From assembly GCF_013282745.1 (NCBI RefSeq), contig NZ_CP054044.1, positions 1,798,001-1,862,000 on the forward strand: DNA of 64,000 bases, given 5' to 3'. This stretch comes from Yersinia bercovieri ATCC 43970. GTDB lineage: Bacteria; Pseudomonadota; Gammaproteobacteria; Enterobacterales; Enterobacteriaceae. Below, piece by piece: positions 1-8,095 of the stretch. Numbering within the stretch: position 1 is the first letter of the stretch; the number at the start of each line of letters is the position of its first letter. The notes under the pieces were generated by a model. The model was not told where the DNA came from. It searched no databases and saw nothing but the letters and a program-made list of their open reading frames with translations. Both the position numbers and the translations under genes were made by a program.

Positions 1-116
1 ATTAATGCCCATGTAGATCCACTTTTTTTAGCTTCACCTTCAGATATTTCTTTATAATTAATGTCTTGCATGTCTATTTTATCTTTAAACTGCTTAATAT
101 CATCATATTTATTCAT
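1..116 (-). CDS. Partial small protein, possibly BcsR-like (cellulose synthesis accessory)
   Basis: An ATG at 114-116 opens a reading frame of 38 codons that runs off the left edge without a stop. The N-terminus begins MNKYDDIKQFKDKIDM and continues with a DINYKEIS stretch followed eleven residues later by a tryptophan. This resembles the DIDYADIS...RWPLL core of the small cellulose-synthesis accessory protein BcsR (YhjR), but the similarity is short and judged by eye. The codons are strongly AT-rich, unlike the genes to the right. No convincing Shine-Dalgarno sequence is visible; only a weak TGGTG lies upstream. It could equally be an unrelated hypothetical protein. The rest of the gene lies outside the window. 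Confidence 0.35.
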   Translation of the reverse strand, partial: MNKYDDIKQFKDKIDMQDINYKEISEGEAKKSGSTWAL

Positions 117-447
117 CAGTACGCACCAGTTTTGATACAAGACGTTTAAAATAAATCCGGCATTAGACTATGTTGTGGATTTTCTCGGTAAAAATCTCAT
201 ACAAGCAATAATAGTTCTATAGCTTTATGATTATATTCTGATTAATCCACTGTAATACCCTAAATATAGGTCAATATCGCAAATTGTGTTTAGCACGACG
301 TCGGATAAAGCGGATTATCATTTTTTCGGCAGGTTATCATCTTACAGTCAGCATTAGCCTTTGAATAGCTCGTTATATACTACGGCACTATACGACTAAA
401 TGAGCTTTGGCATATACGGTAGGGAGATAATCTTGATGCGAAATGGA
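117..447. other. AT-rich intergenic stretch, no gene seen
   Basis: About 330 bases between the left-edge gene and the tRNA-Phe repeat region. No frame with coding character and no clear terminator was seen. It presumably holds the promoter of the leftward gene, but no confident -35/-10 pair could be fixed. Confidence 0.5.
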
Positions 448-455
448 GCCAGAAT

Positions 456-580
456 CCCGAAGGGGTGAGTCCTGCTGGCAGGGCGAATAATCGAACGGCG
501 TTCGATGGAGAGTCCAAATGCCAGAAAGCAAAAAACCAGCTATTAAGCTGGTTTCTTTAAATATGGTGCCCGGACTCGGA
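456..580. repeat. Direct repeat copy 1: tRNA-Phe 3' end plus downstream terminator region
   Basis: This 125-base block recurs almost unchanged at 618-743. It ends with 17 bases (564-580) identical to the CCA end and acceptor/T-arm start of the neighbouring tRNA-Phe gene, then diverges. The two copies differ by one substitution in the hairpin loop (A versus G) and one extra base just before the tRNA 3' end. A duplicated tRNA 3' end is the usual footprint of a tRNA-targeting integrase (attL/attR or a degenerate att site). No integrase gene lies between the copies; only 37 bases separate them. Confidence 0.85.
532..553 (-). terminator. Duplicated copy of the tRNA-Phe terminator
   Basis: An AAACCAGCT/AGCTGGTTT stem with a short loop is followed on the minus strand by a run of T. 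It is the copy of the terminator at 694-716 and lies behind the truncated tRNA 3' end. Confidence 0.7.
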
Positions 581-617
581 CAACCCGCGAGCGGTGTTGA
601 ACGTCGCTTGCGACGGC

Positions 618-743
618 CCCGAAGGGGTGAGTCCTGCTGGCAGGGCGAATAATCGAACGGCGTTCGATGGAGAGTCCAAATGCCAGAAAGCAAAAAACCA
701 GCTGTTAAGCTGGTTTCTTTAAATAGTGGTGCCCGGACTCGGA
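618..743. repeat. Direct repeat copy 2, contiguous with the intact tRNA-Phe
   Basis: This is the second copy of the block at 456-580. It runs into the functional tRNA-Phe gene, so it is presumably the ancestral context and the other copy a duplicate. It contains the tRNA terminator hairpin and the first 17 bases of the tRNA complement. Confidence 0.85.
694..716 (-). terminator. Rho-independent terminator of tRNA-Phe
   Basis: The stem AAACCAGCT/AGCTGGTTT is followed on the minus strand by TTTTTTG, about ten bases beyond the tRNA CCA end. Position and structure fit transcription termination of the tRNA gene. Confidence 0.8.
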
Positions 744-802
744 ATCGAACCAAGGACACGGGGATTTTCAATCCCCTGCTCTACCGACTGAGCTATCCGG
801 GC
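727..802 (-). tRNA. pheU: tRNA-Phe (anticodon GAA)
   Basis: The minus strand reads as a complete 76-nt tRNA. It begins GCCCGGATAGCTCAG, has the anticodon loop TTGAAAA (anticodon GAA) and T-arm GGTTCGATTCC, and ends in encoded CCA. It sits next to yjdC as pheU does in E. coli. tRNA-Phe genes are common integration targets, and here its 3' end is duplicated 163 bases away. Confidence 0.97.
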
Positions 803-812
803 AACGGGGCGC

Positions 813-841
813 ATTAAACCGTATTGGCCGCTGATCGTCAA
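813..841 (-). promoter_or_regulatory. Sigma-70 promoter of tRNA-Phe
   Basis: On the minus strand, TTGACG (836-841) and TTTAAT (813-818) are separated by exactly 17 bases. They are followed by a GC-rich discriminator (GCGCCCC) just before the tRNA 5' end. GC-rich discriminators are typical of stringently controlled stable-RNA promoters. Confidence 0.75.
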
Positions 842-944
842 CGAATTTATAGCTTAAAACCGTTAAAACTGTGCTGATCGCTCTCTTTTCAGACAAGAAT
901 TGATGAAATCCACCTAGATTGCCATCAAATTCTGTTTTGAGCCG

Positions 945-1535
945 CTAGCTCAGTGCACCATTTTTACGGCATTGCGCGACATCCAATACATCTTCCGCCA
1001 ACTGTTTAGCAACTTCAACATCCTGTAGCTGGCGCTTAACTAGCAGCTTGCTTAGGCAACCTTCCAGAATCAGCTCCATCTGTTGTGCGACCATGCTCGC
1101 ATCATCGGCATCCATCTCGCGCAATAGCTCTTGTGTATAGTGCAATGATGCTTGCTTTTGTTGTTCTGCCAACTGGTGGATCGGATGTTCGTCATTGGGA
1201 TAGAAACTGCACGCCGCAATAAACAGGCAGCCGGGGTAGCGCTGATTTTGCACTTGTTCACTGAGCGTTTGGTAGCGCGCCAAGAGCTTTTGCTTCGGCG
1301 ATAAGGTTTCGTCTAACTGCAACTGACGCCGCCAGGTATCTATCTGCTGGCCATGGTAGCGCAGGCAGTCATACAGTAATGCCTCGCGATCGGGCCAAAA
1401 ACGGGTCAGGTCACTGATTTCGAGCGAGACCTCTTTTGCCAGCATCTCCAGAGTGGTATTTGCCAGTCCTTGTTGCTCTAACAGATTGAGCGCACTGCTT
1501 AATACTTGTTCACGTTGCACGTTGCTCTCCTCCAC
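945..1535 (-). CDS. yjdC: TetR-family transcriptional regulator YjdC
   Basis: A 196-residue protein. The N-terminal 60 residues form a TetR-type helix-turn-helix ([16 protein letters not shown]...[13 protein letters not shown]), followed by an all-helical ligand and dimer domain with [11 protein letters not shown] in the middle. Length and position between tRNA-Phe and the dsbD region match E. coli YjdC (191 aa), whose ligand is not known to me. The ATG at 1535 is preceded by GGAG. Two palindromes lie just upstream and may be its own operators. In E. coli dsbD is adjacent; here about 10.5 kb of gar and aegA genes intervene, so any link to dsbD is broken. Confidence 0.85.
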   Translation of the reverse strand: MEESNVQREQVLSSALNLLEQQGLANTTLEMLAKEVSLEISDLTRFWPDREALLYDCLRYHGQQIDTWRRQLQLDETLSPKQKLLARYQTLSEQVQNQRYPGCLFIAACSFYPNDEHPIHQLAEQQKQASLHYTQELLREMDADDASMVAQQMELILEGCLSKLLVKRQLQDVEVAKQLAEDVLDVAQCRKNGALS

Positions 1536-1549
1536 TTTGTCTCTGGCAA

Positions 1550-1594
1550 GTGTGGTTTACCGCACTCTATTGCGCAATGTAGTTTATCGCGCAA
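1550..1594. promoter_or_regulatory. Two palindromes upstream of yjdC, candidate TetR operators
   Basis: Positions 1550-1565 form a near-perfect palindrome GTGTGGTTTACCGCAC. Positions 1570-1594 have arms TTGCGC and GCGCAA around a 13-base centre. Both share a GTTTAYCGC core in the same orientation. They start 15 bases before the yjdC start codon, where an autoregulating TetR-family repressor often binds. Confidence 0.45.
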
Positions 1595-2005
1595 CGGGTT
1601 CAACACGATAGGCCACTCAACCTGGGGTAGCTCTCTCTACCTGCTGACTCCGTACCTTATCACTACTGTGGCGTGATTTGGTTAACTCTTTCGTGGCTTA
1701 TTGCTAGCACTCTAAATGTGATGCCATTTTCAGCAGGCCATAGTCTGTGAAGCAGTCCGCATTATATTGTGCATCTGCCTATGAACCATTCACTAATAAC
1801 TTATTATTCCTGTTCTTTTGCCCGATGGTTTATTGGAACGTGGTTTCTATAATGATTATCGTGAATTGTAGCGATATCGAATCGTACAGAAACAGGCGCA
1901 AGATTAAGCAACGAAATGCTTGCCATGTGCGCTGGCAACCTGAATTGCATAACGTCCTGCATCGAGCCTTCGTTCAGACCGGGCGTTCTATCATAAGGAT
2001 CGAAA
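1595..2005. other. yjdC-garL intergenic region
   Basis: About 410 bases without a convincing gene. It should contain the garL operon promoter. A half-conserved CRP-like TGTGATGCCATTTTCA lies near 1718, but only one arm matches. The frame from 1747 that overlaps the garL start lacks coding character. Confidence 0.4.
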
Positions 2006-2776
2006 ATGAGTCTCCCAAATTATCCTAATCAGTTCCGCCGCAACCTACAGCAGGGGCAAACCCTTATCGGCTGTTGGAGTGCGCTGGCAAATCATATTTC
2101 AGCTGAAGTGCTGGGTCTGGCGGGTTTCGACTGGTTGGTATTGGACGGTGAACATGCCCCGAACGATGTCACGACATTTATTCCGCAGCTTATGGCGCTG
2201 AAAGGCAGCAACAGTGCCCCCGTGGTGCGCGCACCCTGCAATGAACCGATTATTATCAAGCGGCTATTGGATATCGGTTTCTACAACTTCCTGATTCCTT
2301 TCGTTGAGAGTGAAGAGGAGGCTACCCGTGCAGTGGCTTCAACCCGCTATCCGCCAGCGGGCATACGTGGCGTTTCCGTCTCTCACCGGGGCAATAATTA
2401 CGGCACCGTGCCGGACTACTTCGCCACCATCAACGACAACATTACCGTGCTGGTGCAAATCGAAAGTCAGCTAGGGGTCGACAATCTGGATGCTATCGCC
2501 GCTGTCGAGGGGGTGGATGGCATATTTGTCGGGCCGGGGGATCTCTCAGCTGCGCTGGGCTATTTGGGGCAACCCAACCATCCCGAAGTACAAAAAGTGA
2601 TTCGCCATATTTTTGACCGCGCAAAAGCGCAGGGCAAACCGAGCGGCATTCTGGCGCCAGTTGATGCCGATGCCCGCCGTTATCTGGAGTGGGGGGCAAC
2701 CTTTGTGGCGGTCGGCAGTGATTTGGGTATCTTCCGCAGTGCAACTCAGGCGCTGTGCGACAAATTTAAAAAATAG
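2006..2776 (+). CDS. garL: 5-keto-4-deoxy-D-glucarate aldolase
   Basis: A 256-residue class II, metal-dependent aldolase of the HpcH/HpaI family. It cleaves 5-keto-4-deoxy-D-glucarate to pyruvate and tartronate semialdehyde in galactarate/glucarate breakdown. The sequence is close to E. coli GarL throughout, including [32 protein letters not shown] and [17 protein letters not shown]; the Glu/Asp metal ligands lie in the IES and GPGDL regions. The start is supported by AAGGA 8 bases upstream. It is the first gene of the garL-garR-garK-cdaR run. Confidence 0.95.
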   Translation: MSLPNYPNQFRRNLQQGQTLIGCWSALANHISAEVLGLAGFDWLVLDGEHAPNDVTTFIPQLMALKGSNSAPVVRAPCNEPIIIKRLLDIGFYNFLIPFVESEEEATRAVASTRYPPAGIRGVSVSHRGNNYGTVPDYFATINDNITVLVQIESQLGVDNLDAIAAVEGVDGIFVGPGDLSAALGYLGQPNHPEVQKVIRHIFDRAKAQGKPSGILAPVDADARRYLEWGATFVAVGSDLGIFRSATQALCDKFKK

Positions 2777-2846
2777 TGTTGGGTCTGTTTCAAACATTCA
2801 GCGCTGCCGTATTGACAGCCTTGCGACTTAAATTGAGGAGTAATAA

Positions 2847-3731
2847 ATGAAAATCGGCTTTATTGGTTTAGGAATTATGGGAAAGCCAATGAGTAAAAAT
2901 CTGCTGAAAGCAGGCTACTCATTAATTGTCCTTGATCGGAATGCTGCGGCACTGGATGAGCTGCTTAGTGCAGGGGCAACTGCGGCGGCGACGCCAAAAG
3001 CGCTGGCGGCAGAGTGTGACATTATCATCACCATGCTACCTAACTCACCCCATGTAAAAGAGGTTGTCTTGGGTGAGAACGGCGTGATTGAAGGTGCCAG
3101 ACCGGGTGCTGTGTTGATTGATATGAGTTCGATTGCCCCTTTGGTCAGCCGTGAAATTAGCGAAGCACTGGCAGTAAAACAGGTGGCCATGTTAGATGCG
3201 CCGGTTAGTGGTGGCGAACCTAAAGCCATTGATAGCACCTTGTCAGTGATGGTCGGTGGCGATAAAGCGGTGTTCGACAACTGCTTCGATATCATGAAAG
3301 CGATGGGCGGCTCAGTGGTGCATACCGGTGATATTGGTGCCGGTAATGTGACCAAACTGGCGAATCAAGTGGTGGTGGCGCTGAATATCGCGGCAATGTC
3401 TGAAGCGCTGGTCTTGGCGACCAAGGCGGGGGTGAATCCCGATCTGGTCTTCCAGGCGATTCGCGGTGGGTTGGCGGGCAGCACTGTACTGGAAGCCAAA
3501 GCGCCGATGGTAATGGATCGCAACTTCAAACCGGGTTTTCGTATTGATTTACATATCAAAGATCTGGCAAATGCCCTCGACACCTCTCACGGTGTAGGTG
3601 CGCAATTGCCATTGACGGCGGCGGTCATGGAGATGATGCAGGCATTGAAAGCGGATGGGTTGGGCAACGCCGACCACAGTGCGTTGGCCTGCTATTACGA
3701 GAAATTGGCCAAAGTTGAAGTGACACGTTAA
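2847..3731 (+). CDS. garR: Tartronate semialdehyde reductase
   Basis: A 294-residue beta-hydroxyacid dehydrogenase that reduces tartronate semialdehyde to D-glycerate with NAD(P)H, downstream of GarL. The N-terminal Rossmann motif is GFIGLGIMGKPM. The substrate-binding DAPVSGGEPKA and the catalytic-lysine region GNVTKLANQ are present, as in E. coli GarR (294 aa). GAGG lies 8 bases upstream of the ATG. It is separated by 70 bases from garL and by a strong hairpin (3740-3760) from garK. Confidence 0.95.
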   Translation: MKIGFIGLGIMGKPMSKNLLKAGYSLIVLDRNAAALDELLSAGATAAATPKALAAECDIIITMLPNSPHVKEVVLGENGVIEGARPGAVLIDMSSIAPLVSREISEALAVKQVAMLDAPVSGGEPKAIDSTLSVMVGGDKAVFDNCFDIMKAMGGSVVHTGDIGAGNVTKLANQVVVALNIAAMSEALVLATKAGVNPDLVFQAIRGGLAGSTVLEAKAPMVMDRNFKPGFRIDLHIKDLANALDTSHGVGAQLPLTAAVMEMMQALKADGLGNADHSALACYYEKLAKVEVTR

Positions 3732-3739
3732 TCAGTGGT

Positions 3740-3760
3740 GCCGGCACTTGCGGTGCCGGC
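3740..3760 (+). promoter_or_regulatory. Intercistronic hairpin between garR and garK
   Basis: GCCGGCAC and GTGCCGGC form an 8-bp perfect stem around a 5-base loop, 9 bases after the garR stop. No T run follows, so it is more likely an mRNA processing or stability hairpin (or a weak attenuator) than a terminator. Confidence 0.5.
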
Positions 3761-3866
3761 TATTGGGTAGCAAAGCTATACTGATAAGCATCCCGAAGTC
3801 CAAAACGGCTGGTTGATAAAGTCTGAGCCTGCGTGACGTCGGATAGCTCATGAGATTGAATCATTT

Positions 3867-5014
3867 ATGAAAATAGTCATCGCCCCGGACTCTTATAAAG
3901 AAAGTTTATCCGCGCTAGAGGTTGCGGTGCAGATTGAAGCGGGTTTTCGCACCCAGTTTCCTGACGCGCAATATATCAAGTTGCCAGTTGCTGATGGTGG
4001 CGAAGGCACGGTTGAAGCGATGGTCGCGGCGACGGCCGGTAGGATTATCAAGGTTGATGTGACCGGCCCGTTAGGTGATAACGTCGATGCTTTTTATGGT
4101 ATCTCCGGTGATGAGCAGTGCGCATTTATTGAAATGGCTGCCGCCAGCGGGCTAGAACTGGTGCCACTGGCGCAGCGCAATCCACTGAAAACCACCTCCT
4201 ATGGCACGGGTGAACTGATTCTTCATGCGCTGAATCAGGGGGTGAAACATATCATCATCGGTATCGGTGGCAGTGCCACCAATGATGGCGGCGCAGGTAT
4301 GGTGCAGGCACTTGGGGTTAAGCTGCTGAATAAGCAGGGCCAACAGCTAGGTTTTGGGGGGGGGAACTGGCTGAACTGGATGTGATTGATACTACCGCCC
4401 TCGACCCGCGGATTCAGCAGTGTCAAATCGATGTTGCCTGTGATGTCACCAATCCGCTGACGGGCAGTGAAGGGGCCTCGGCTGTTTTTGGGCCACAGAA
4501 AGGCGCGACAGCTGACATGATCACCTCGTTGGATGAGGGGCTGTTGCACTACGCCGGTGTGATTAAACGTTATTTGGATATTGACGTTGATCAGGTCGAA
4601 GGGGCGGGGGCTGCGGGTGGGTTAGGTGCGGGGCTGCTCGCATTTTGTGGGGCGAGCTTGAGTCCTGGCATCGATATTGTGACGGATGCCCTAGGTCTGG
4701 ACGCGCTGGTTCGCGACGCAACTTTTGTGATTACCGGCGAGGGGCGTATCGACAGCCAAACCATTCACGGCAAGGTGCCCGTTGGGGTCGCCAGAGTTGC
4801 CAAGCGCTATAACAAACCGGTGATTGGTATTGCCGGTAGTCTGACCGACGATGTCGATGTGGTGTACGAGCATGGCCTGGATGCGGTATTTAGTGTGATC
4901 TACACTATTTGCACCCTAGAGCAGGCGCTGGATAGTGCCGCTGATAATGTGTTCAGGGCCGCGCGGAACATTGCCGCGACACTGGCGATTGGCATGGCAG
5001 CGGGCAAAGACTAA
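3867..5014 (+). pseudogene. garK: Glycerate 2-kinase GarK, split by a -1 frameshift in a G tract
   Basis: Two adjacent frames together encode one glycerate kinase of about 381 residues. It phosphorylates D-glycerate to 2-phosphoglycerate, the last step of the gar pathway. Part one (3867-4385) starts [20 protein letters not shown] and contains [13 protein letters not shown]. It reads out of frame after a run of nine G (4356-4364) and stops. Part two (4382-5014) resumes with DTTALDPR and keeps GAGAAGGLGAG and VITGEGRIDSQTIHGK. Ten G would restore [11 protein letters not shown], which matches the family. Causes could be a real inactivating deletion, reversible slippage at the tract, or a sequencing error in a homopolymer. 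The rest of the gene is undamaged, which argues that the event is recent or artefactual. Confidence 0.9.
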
Positions 5015-5217
5015 TTTTCTGTCGAGCAGGGCTGACGATCGATTGGCCCTGACCGCCGGATAGCTCAACATTTTCCCGCAACACCTCACCTGCATTCGCC
5101 ATTTTTGTGACCCTCACCGCAACTCTCTCTCTTTGTGATGCAAGTTGGGCATTTGTCCAATGTAATCCCCCATCAGACCTCATATGCTAATGCATCAGCC
5201 CAAACTGAGGCCCTCTT

Positions 5218-6375
5218 ATGAGTGTATATAATCTTGATCCCCGGCTAGCCCAGGAGATAGTTACCCGTACCATGAAGATCATTGATACCAATATTAATGT
5301 GATGGATGGTAAAGGGAGAATCATTGGCAGCGGCGATGAAGAGCGCCTCGGTGAGCTGCATGAAGGGGCGCTATTGTCGCTCTCTCATGGTCGGATCGTC
5401 GATATTGATGACGCTGTTGCCCGCCAACTACATGGCGTCAGGCCGGGGATCAACCTGCCGCTGCGCCTCGAGGGTGAGATAGTCGGCGTGATTGGTTTGA
5501 CCGGTAATCCGGGCCAATTGCGCCAATATGGCGAACTGGTGTGTATGGCCGCAGAAATGATGATGGAGCAGGCGCGATTAGTGCATTTGCTGGCGCAAGA
5601 TAGCCGCCTGCGTGAAGAGCTGGTACTCAACCTAATTCGTACTGAAGAGATATCACCCGCGCTGATTGAATGGGCGCAGCGCCTTGGGGTCGATATTAAT
5701 GAGCCGCGCGTGGTGGCGGTGGTGGATGTGGACAGCGGCCAGTTGAGTGTCGATAGCGCAATGTCAGAACTGCAGGAGCTACAAACGCTACTGACGACGC
5801 CGGAGCGCAACAACCTGATTGCGATTGTGTCCCTGACCGAAATGGTGGTGCTGAAACCGGCGCTGAACAGCCATGGCCGCTGGGATGCCATCGACCACCG
5901 GCGGCGGATGGAGTCGTTGCTCTCTCGCATGACGGAACGAGGCCGCCTGCGGGTGCGGCTCTCATTGGGGAACTTCTTTACCGGCCCCGGCAGCATTGCC
6001 CGCTCATACCGCACTGCCCGCACCACAATGGCGGTGGGCAAACAGCGGCTGCCGGAGCAGCGCAGCTACTACTATCAGGATCTGGTGTTGCCAGTTCTGC
6101 TAGACAGTTTGCGCGGCGGCTGGCAAGCCAATGAGTTGGCCCTGCCGTTAGCCAAATTGCGGGCCATGGACAGTAATGGCCTGCTGCGCCGCACCCTGGC
6201 CTGCTGGTTTCGCCACAACGTGCAACCCACTGCCACGGCAAAAGCGCTGTTTATTCACCGCAACACCCTGGAGTATCGGCTGAATCGTATTTCGGAGCTG
6301 ACGGGGCTGGATTTGGCGAATTTCGACGATCGCCTATTGCTGTATGTGGCCTTGCAGTTGGGTGAGCAAGAGTAG
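5218..6375 (+). CDS. cdaR: Carbohydrate diacid regulator CdaR
   Basis: A 385-residue transcriptional activator of galactarate, glucarate and glycerate genes. The N-terminal diacid-recognition domain begins YNLDPRLAQEIVTRTMKII and includes IIGSGDEERLGELHEGA. The C-terminus carries the PucR-type helix-turn-helix ATAKALFIHRNTLEYRLNRI. Length equals E. coli CdaR (385 aa). It follows garK by about 200 bases and faces garD-garP, so the whole sugar-acid regulon with its activator is clustered here. In E. coli these genes are split between garPLRK, garD, gudPXD and cdaR. Confidence 0.95.
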   Translation: MSVYNLDPRLAQEIVTRTMKIIDTNINVMDGKGRIIGSGDEERLGELHEGALLSLSHGRIVDIDDAVARQLHGVRPGINLPLRLEGEIVGVIGLTGNPGQLRQYGELVCMAAEMMMEQARLVHLLAQDSRLREELVLNLIRTEEISPALIEWAQRLGVDINEPRVVAVVDVDSGQLSVDSAMSELQELQTLLTTPERNNLIAIVSLTEMVVLKPALNSHGRWDAIDHRRRMESLLSRMTERGRLRVRLSLGNFFTGPGSIARSYRTARTTMAVGKQRLPEQRSYYYQDLVLPVLLDSLRGGWQANELALPLAKLRAMDSNGLLRRTLACWFRHNVQPTATAKALFIHRNTLEYRLNRISELTGLDLANFDDRLLLYVALQLGEQE

Positions 6376-6408
6376 TGGCGTGAAGAGCGGCAAAATGGGG
6401 GCAAAAAA

Positions 6409-6431
6409 TGGCCGGATGAGTGACCCGGCCA
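6409..6431 (-). terminator. Terminator of garP-garD
   Basis: The stem TGGCCGG/CCGGCCA around a nine-base loop is followed on the minus strand by a T6 run. It lies 20 bases after the garD stop, between the convergent cdaR and garD genes. Confidence 0.75.
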
Positions 6432-6450
6432 GCTGGCGATGCGGAAAGTG

Positions 6451-8016
6451 TTAGGTCACAGGCGCTGGGTTAAACACCGCCAAGGCATTGCGCAGCCCCC
6501 ATTGATCTGACCAGGTGCGTTTGCGGTCGCTGGCAATATCCAGAATTAATTCAAATAATTGCTGACCGACCTCTTCGATTGTTGCATCACCGGTAGCAAT
6601 GGTTCCGGCATCAATATCCATCAAATCATGCCAGCGATTGGCCAGATCGGTGCGTGTTGCCATTTTGATCACCGGCACCGCGGCTAAACCATATGGTGTG
6701 CCGCGCCCGGTGGTAAACACCTGCACAGTAATGCCAGACGCCAGTTGCTGTGTGCCGCAGACGAAATCACTGGCGGGTGTGGCAGCAAAGATCAATCCAC
6801 GTTGAGTTGGGCGTTGGCCCGGCGAGAGCACTTCCGCAATGGCGCTGCGGCCCGATTTGGCAATTGAACCCAATGCTTTTTCAACCACGTTAGCCAGCCC
6901 GCCCTTTTTGTTACCCGGCGAAGGGTTGGCGCTACGGTCAGTTTTACCGGTTTCGAGATAGTCGTCGTACCATTTCATCTCTTCGAGCAGCCTTCTACCC
7001 ACCTCTTCGTTAACGGCGCGTGGTGTTAGCAAGTGGATGGCATCGCGGACTTCGGTCACTTCCGAGAACATGACGGTTGCCCCGCAGCGCACCAGCAAGT
7101 CAGAGGCGTAGCCTACCGCGGGGTTAGCGGTCACACCGGAAAAAGCATCGCTGCCGCCACACTGCATACCTACCACCAGATCAGAGGCCGGGCAGGTTTC
7201 GCGCTGACGCAGGTTCAGGCGTTGCAGGTGCTTTTCAGCCAGTTGCAGGATGTCATCAACCATGGAGCGGAAGCCAACGTGTTTCTCATCCTGTAGGCGC
7301 ACAATATTACTCTCATCCAGTGAGATAACCTGCACATCCGGCGTCCCTTCCAATAGGCGCTCAGGTTGCAGTTTTTCACAGCCCAGGCCCACCACCATCA
7401 CTTCGCCGCCAAAATTGGGGTTGAGTGCCAGATTGTGAATGGTACGAATTGGCACCACGGCCGCCGGTGCATTGATTGCCACGCCACAGCCATAGAGGTG
7501 ATTTAGCGCCACCACGCCGTCGACATTCGGGTATTTCGGCAGTAGTGTGCGCTCAATAATATTGACTACATAGTCCACTACGCCCGCCACGCAATGTACG
7601 CTGGTGGTAATGGCGAGCAGGTTTTTGGTGCCGACACTGCCGTCTGCATTGCGGTAGCCCTCGAAGGTATAACCTTCCAGTGGCGGCAGCGGCGCGGGGA
7701 CGGCGGTGGCAAGGGGCAAGCTTTCCAGCGCCGGTGCGGCGGGTAACTCGACCAGTGATTCATCTATCCAGCCACCACGGGCAATATCACGCACTGCCAA
7801 ACCAATCACCTCAGCATAGCGAATAATCGCCCCACCTTTAGGGATATCAACCAAGGCGACTTTATGGCCCTGCGGGACATGCTCAATCAGTTCGAGACCA
7901 CATTTAAACCGGGTGCCAGCACAAAGCCCATGGTTATTCACCACAATGGCAACGTTATCCGCGTCCTGGACTTTAATATAAAGCGGGGTGTCTACCGGAC
8001 TATGACCAATGCTCAT
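6451..8016 (-). CDS. garD: Galactarate dehydratase
   Basis: A 521-residue iron-dependent dehydratase of the UxaA/GarD family that converts galactarate to 5-keto-4-deoxy-glucarate. It has the small N-terminal SAF-like domain (residues about 10-90, with [16 protein letters not shown]) and the large catalytic region with [29 protein letters not shown] and [12 protein letters not shown]. Length is close to E. coli GarD (523 aa). It is transcribed with garP 79 bases upstream. No separate glucarate dehydratase (gudD) is seen in the window. Confidence 0.93.
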   Translation of the reverse strand: MSIGHSPVDTPLYIKVQDADNVAIVVNNHGLCAGTRFKCGLELIEHVPQGHKVALVDIPKGGAIIRYAEVIGLAVRDIARGGWIDESLVELPAAPALESLPLATAVPAPLPPLEGYTFEGYRNADGSVGTKNLLAITTSVHCVAGVVDYVVNIIERTLLPKYPNVDGVVALNHLYGCGVAINAPAAVVPIRTIHNLALNPNFGGEVMVVGLGCEKLQPERLLEGTPDVQVISLDESNIVRLQDEKHVGFRSMVDDILQLAEKHLQRLNLRQRETCPASDLVVGMQCGGSDAFSGVTANPAVGYASDLLVRCGATVMFSEVTEVRDAIHLLTPRAVNEEVGRRLLEEMKWYDDYLETGKTDRSANPSPGNKKGGLANVVEKALGSIAKSGRSAIAEVLSPGQRPTQRGLIFAATPASDFVCGTQQLASGITVQVFTTGRGTPYGLAAVPVIKMATRTDLANRWHDLMDIDAGTIATGDATIEEVGQQLFELILDIASDRKRTWSDQWGLRNALAVFNPAPVT

Positions 8017-8095
8017 AATATTATCCTTATAATATTTATCTCGATAACATAACTGTTACTATTCTAAATGCCGCATTTTTCTTATTTTTATTCCA

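Noticed and set aside
388..771. 127-codon open frame on the minus strand across the tRNA-Phe repeat
   Set aside because: It is created by the duplicated non-coding block and its peptide repeats itself exactly with the DNA repeat; it overlaps the tRNA and both terminators.
1747..2028. 93-codon open frame on the plus strand before garL
   Set aside because: No ribosome site, no recognisable domain, low-complexity hydrophobic start, and it overlaps the well-supported garL start in another frame.
2600..2610. CRISPR-like or phage structures anywhere in the window
   Set aside because: The only regular repeats are the tRNA-Gly genes, the tRNA-Phe duplication and a 7-bp repeat; none has repeat-spacer architecture, and no cas or phage genes were found.
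5385..6041. 218-codon open frame antisense to cdaR
   Set aside because: Arg/Ser-rich shadow of a GC-rich coding strand, no homology recognised.
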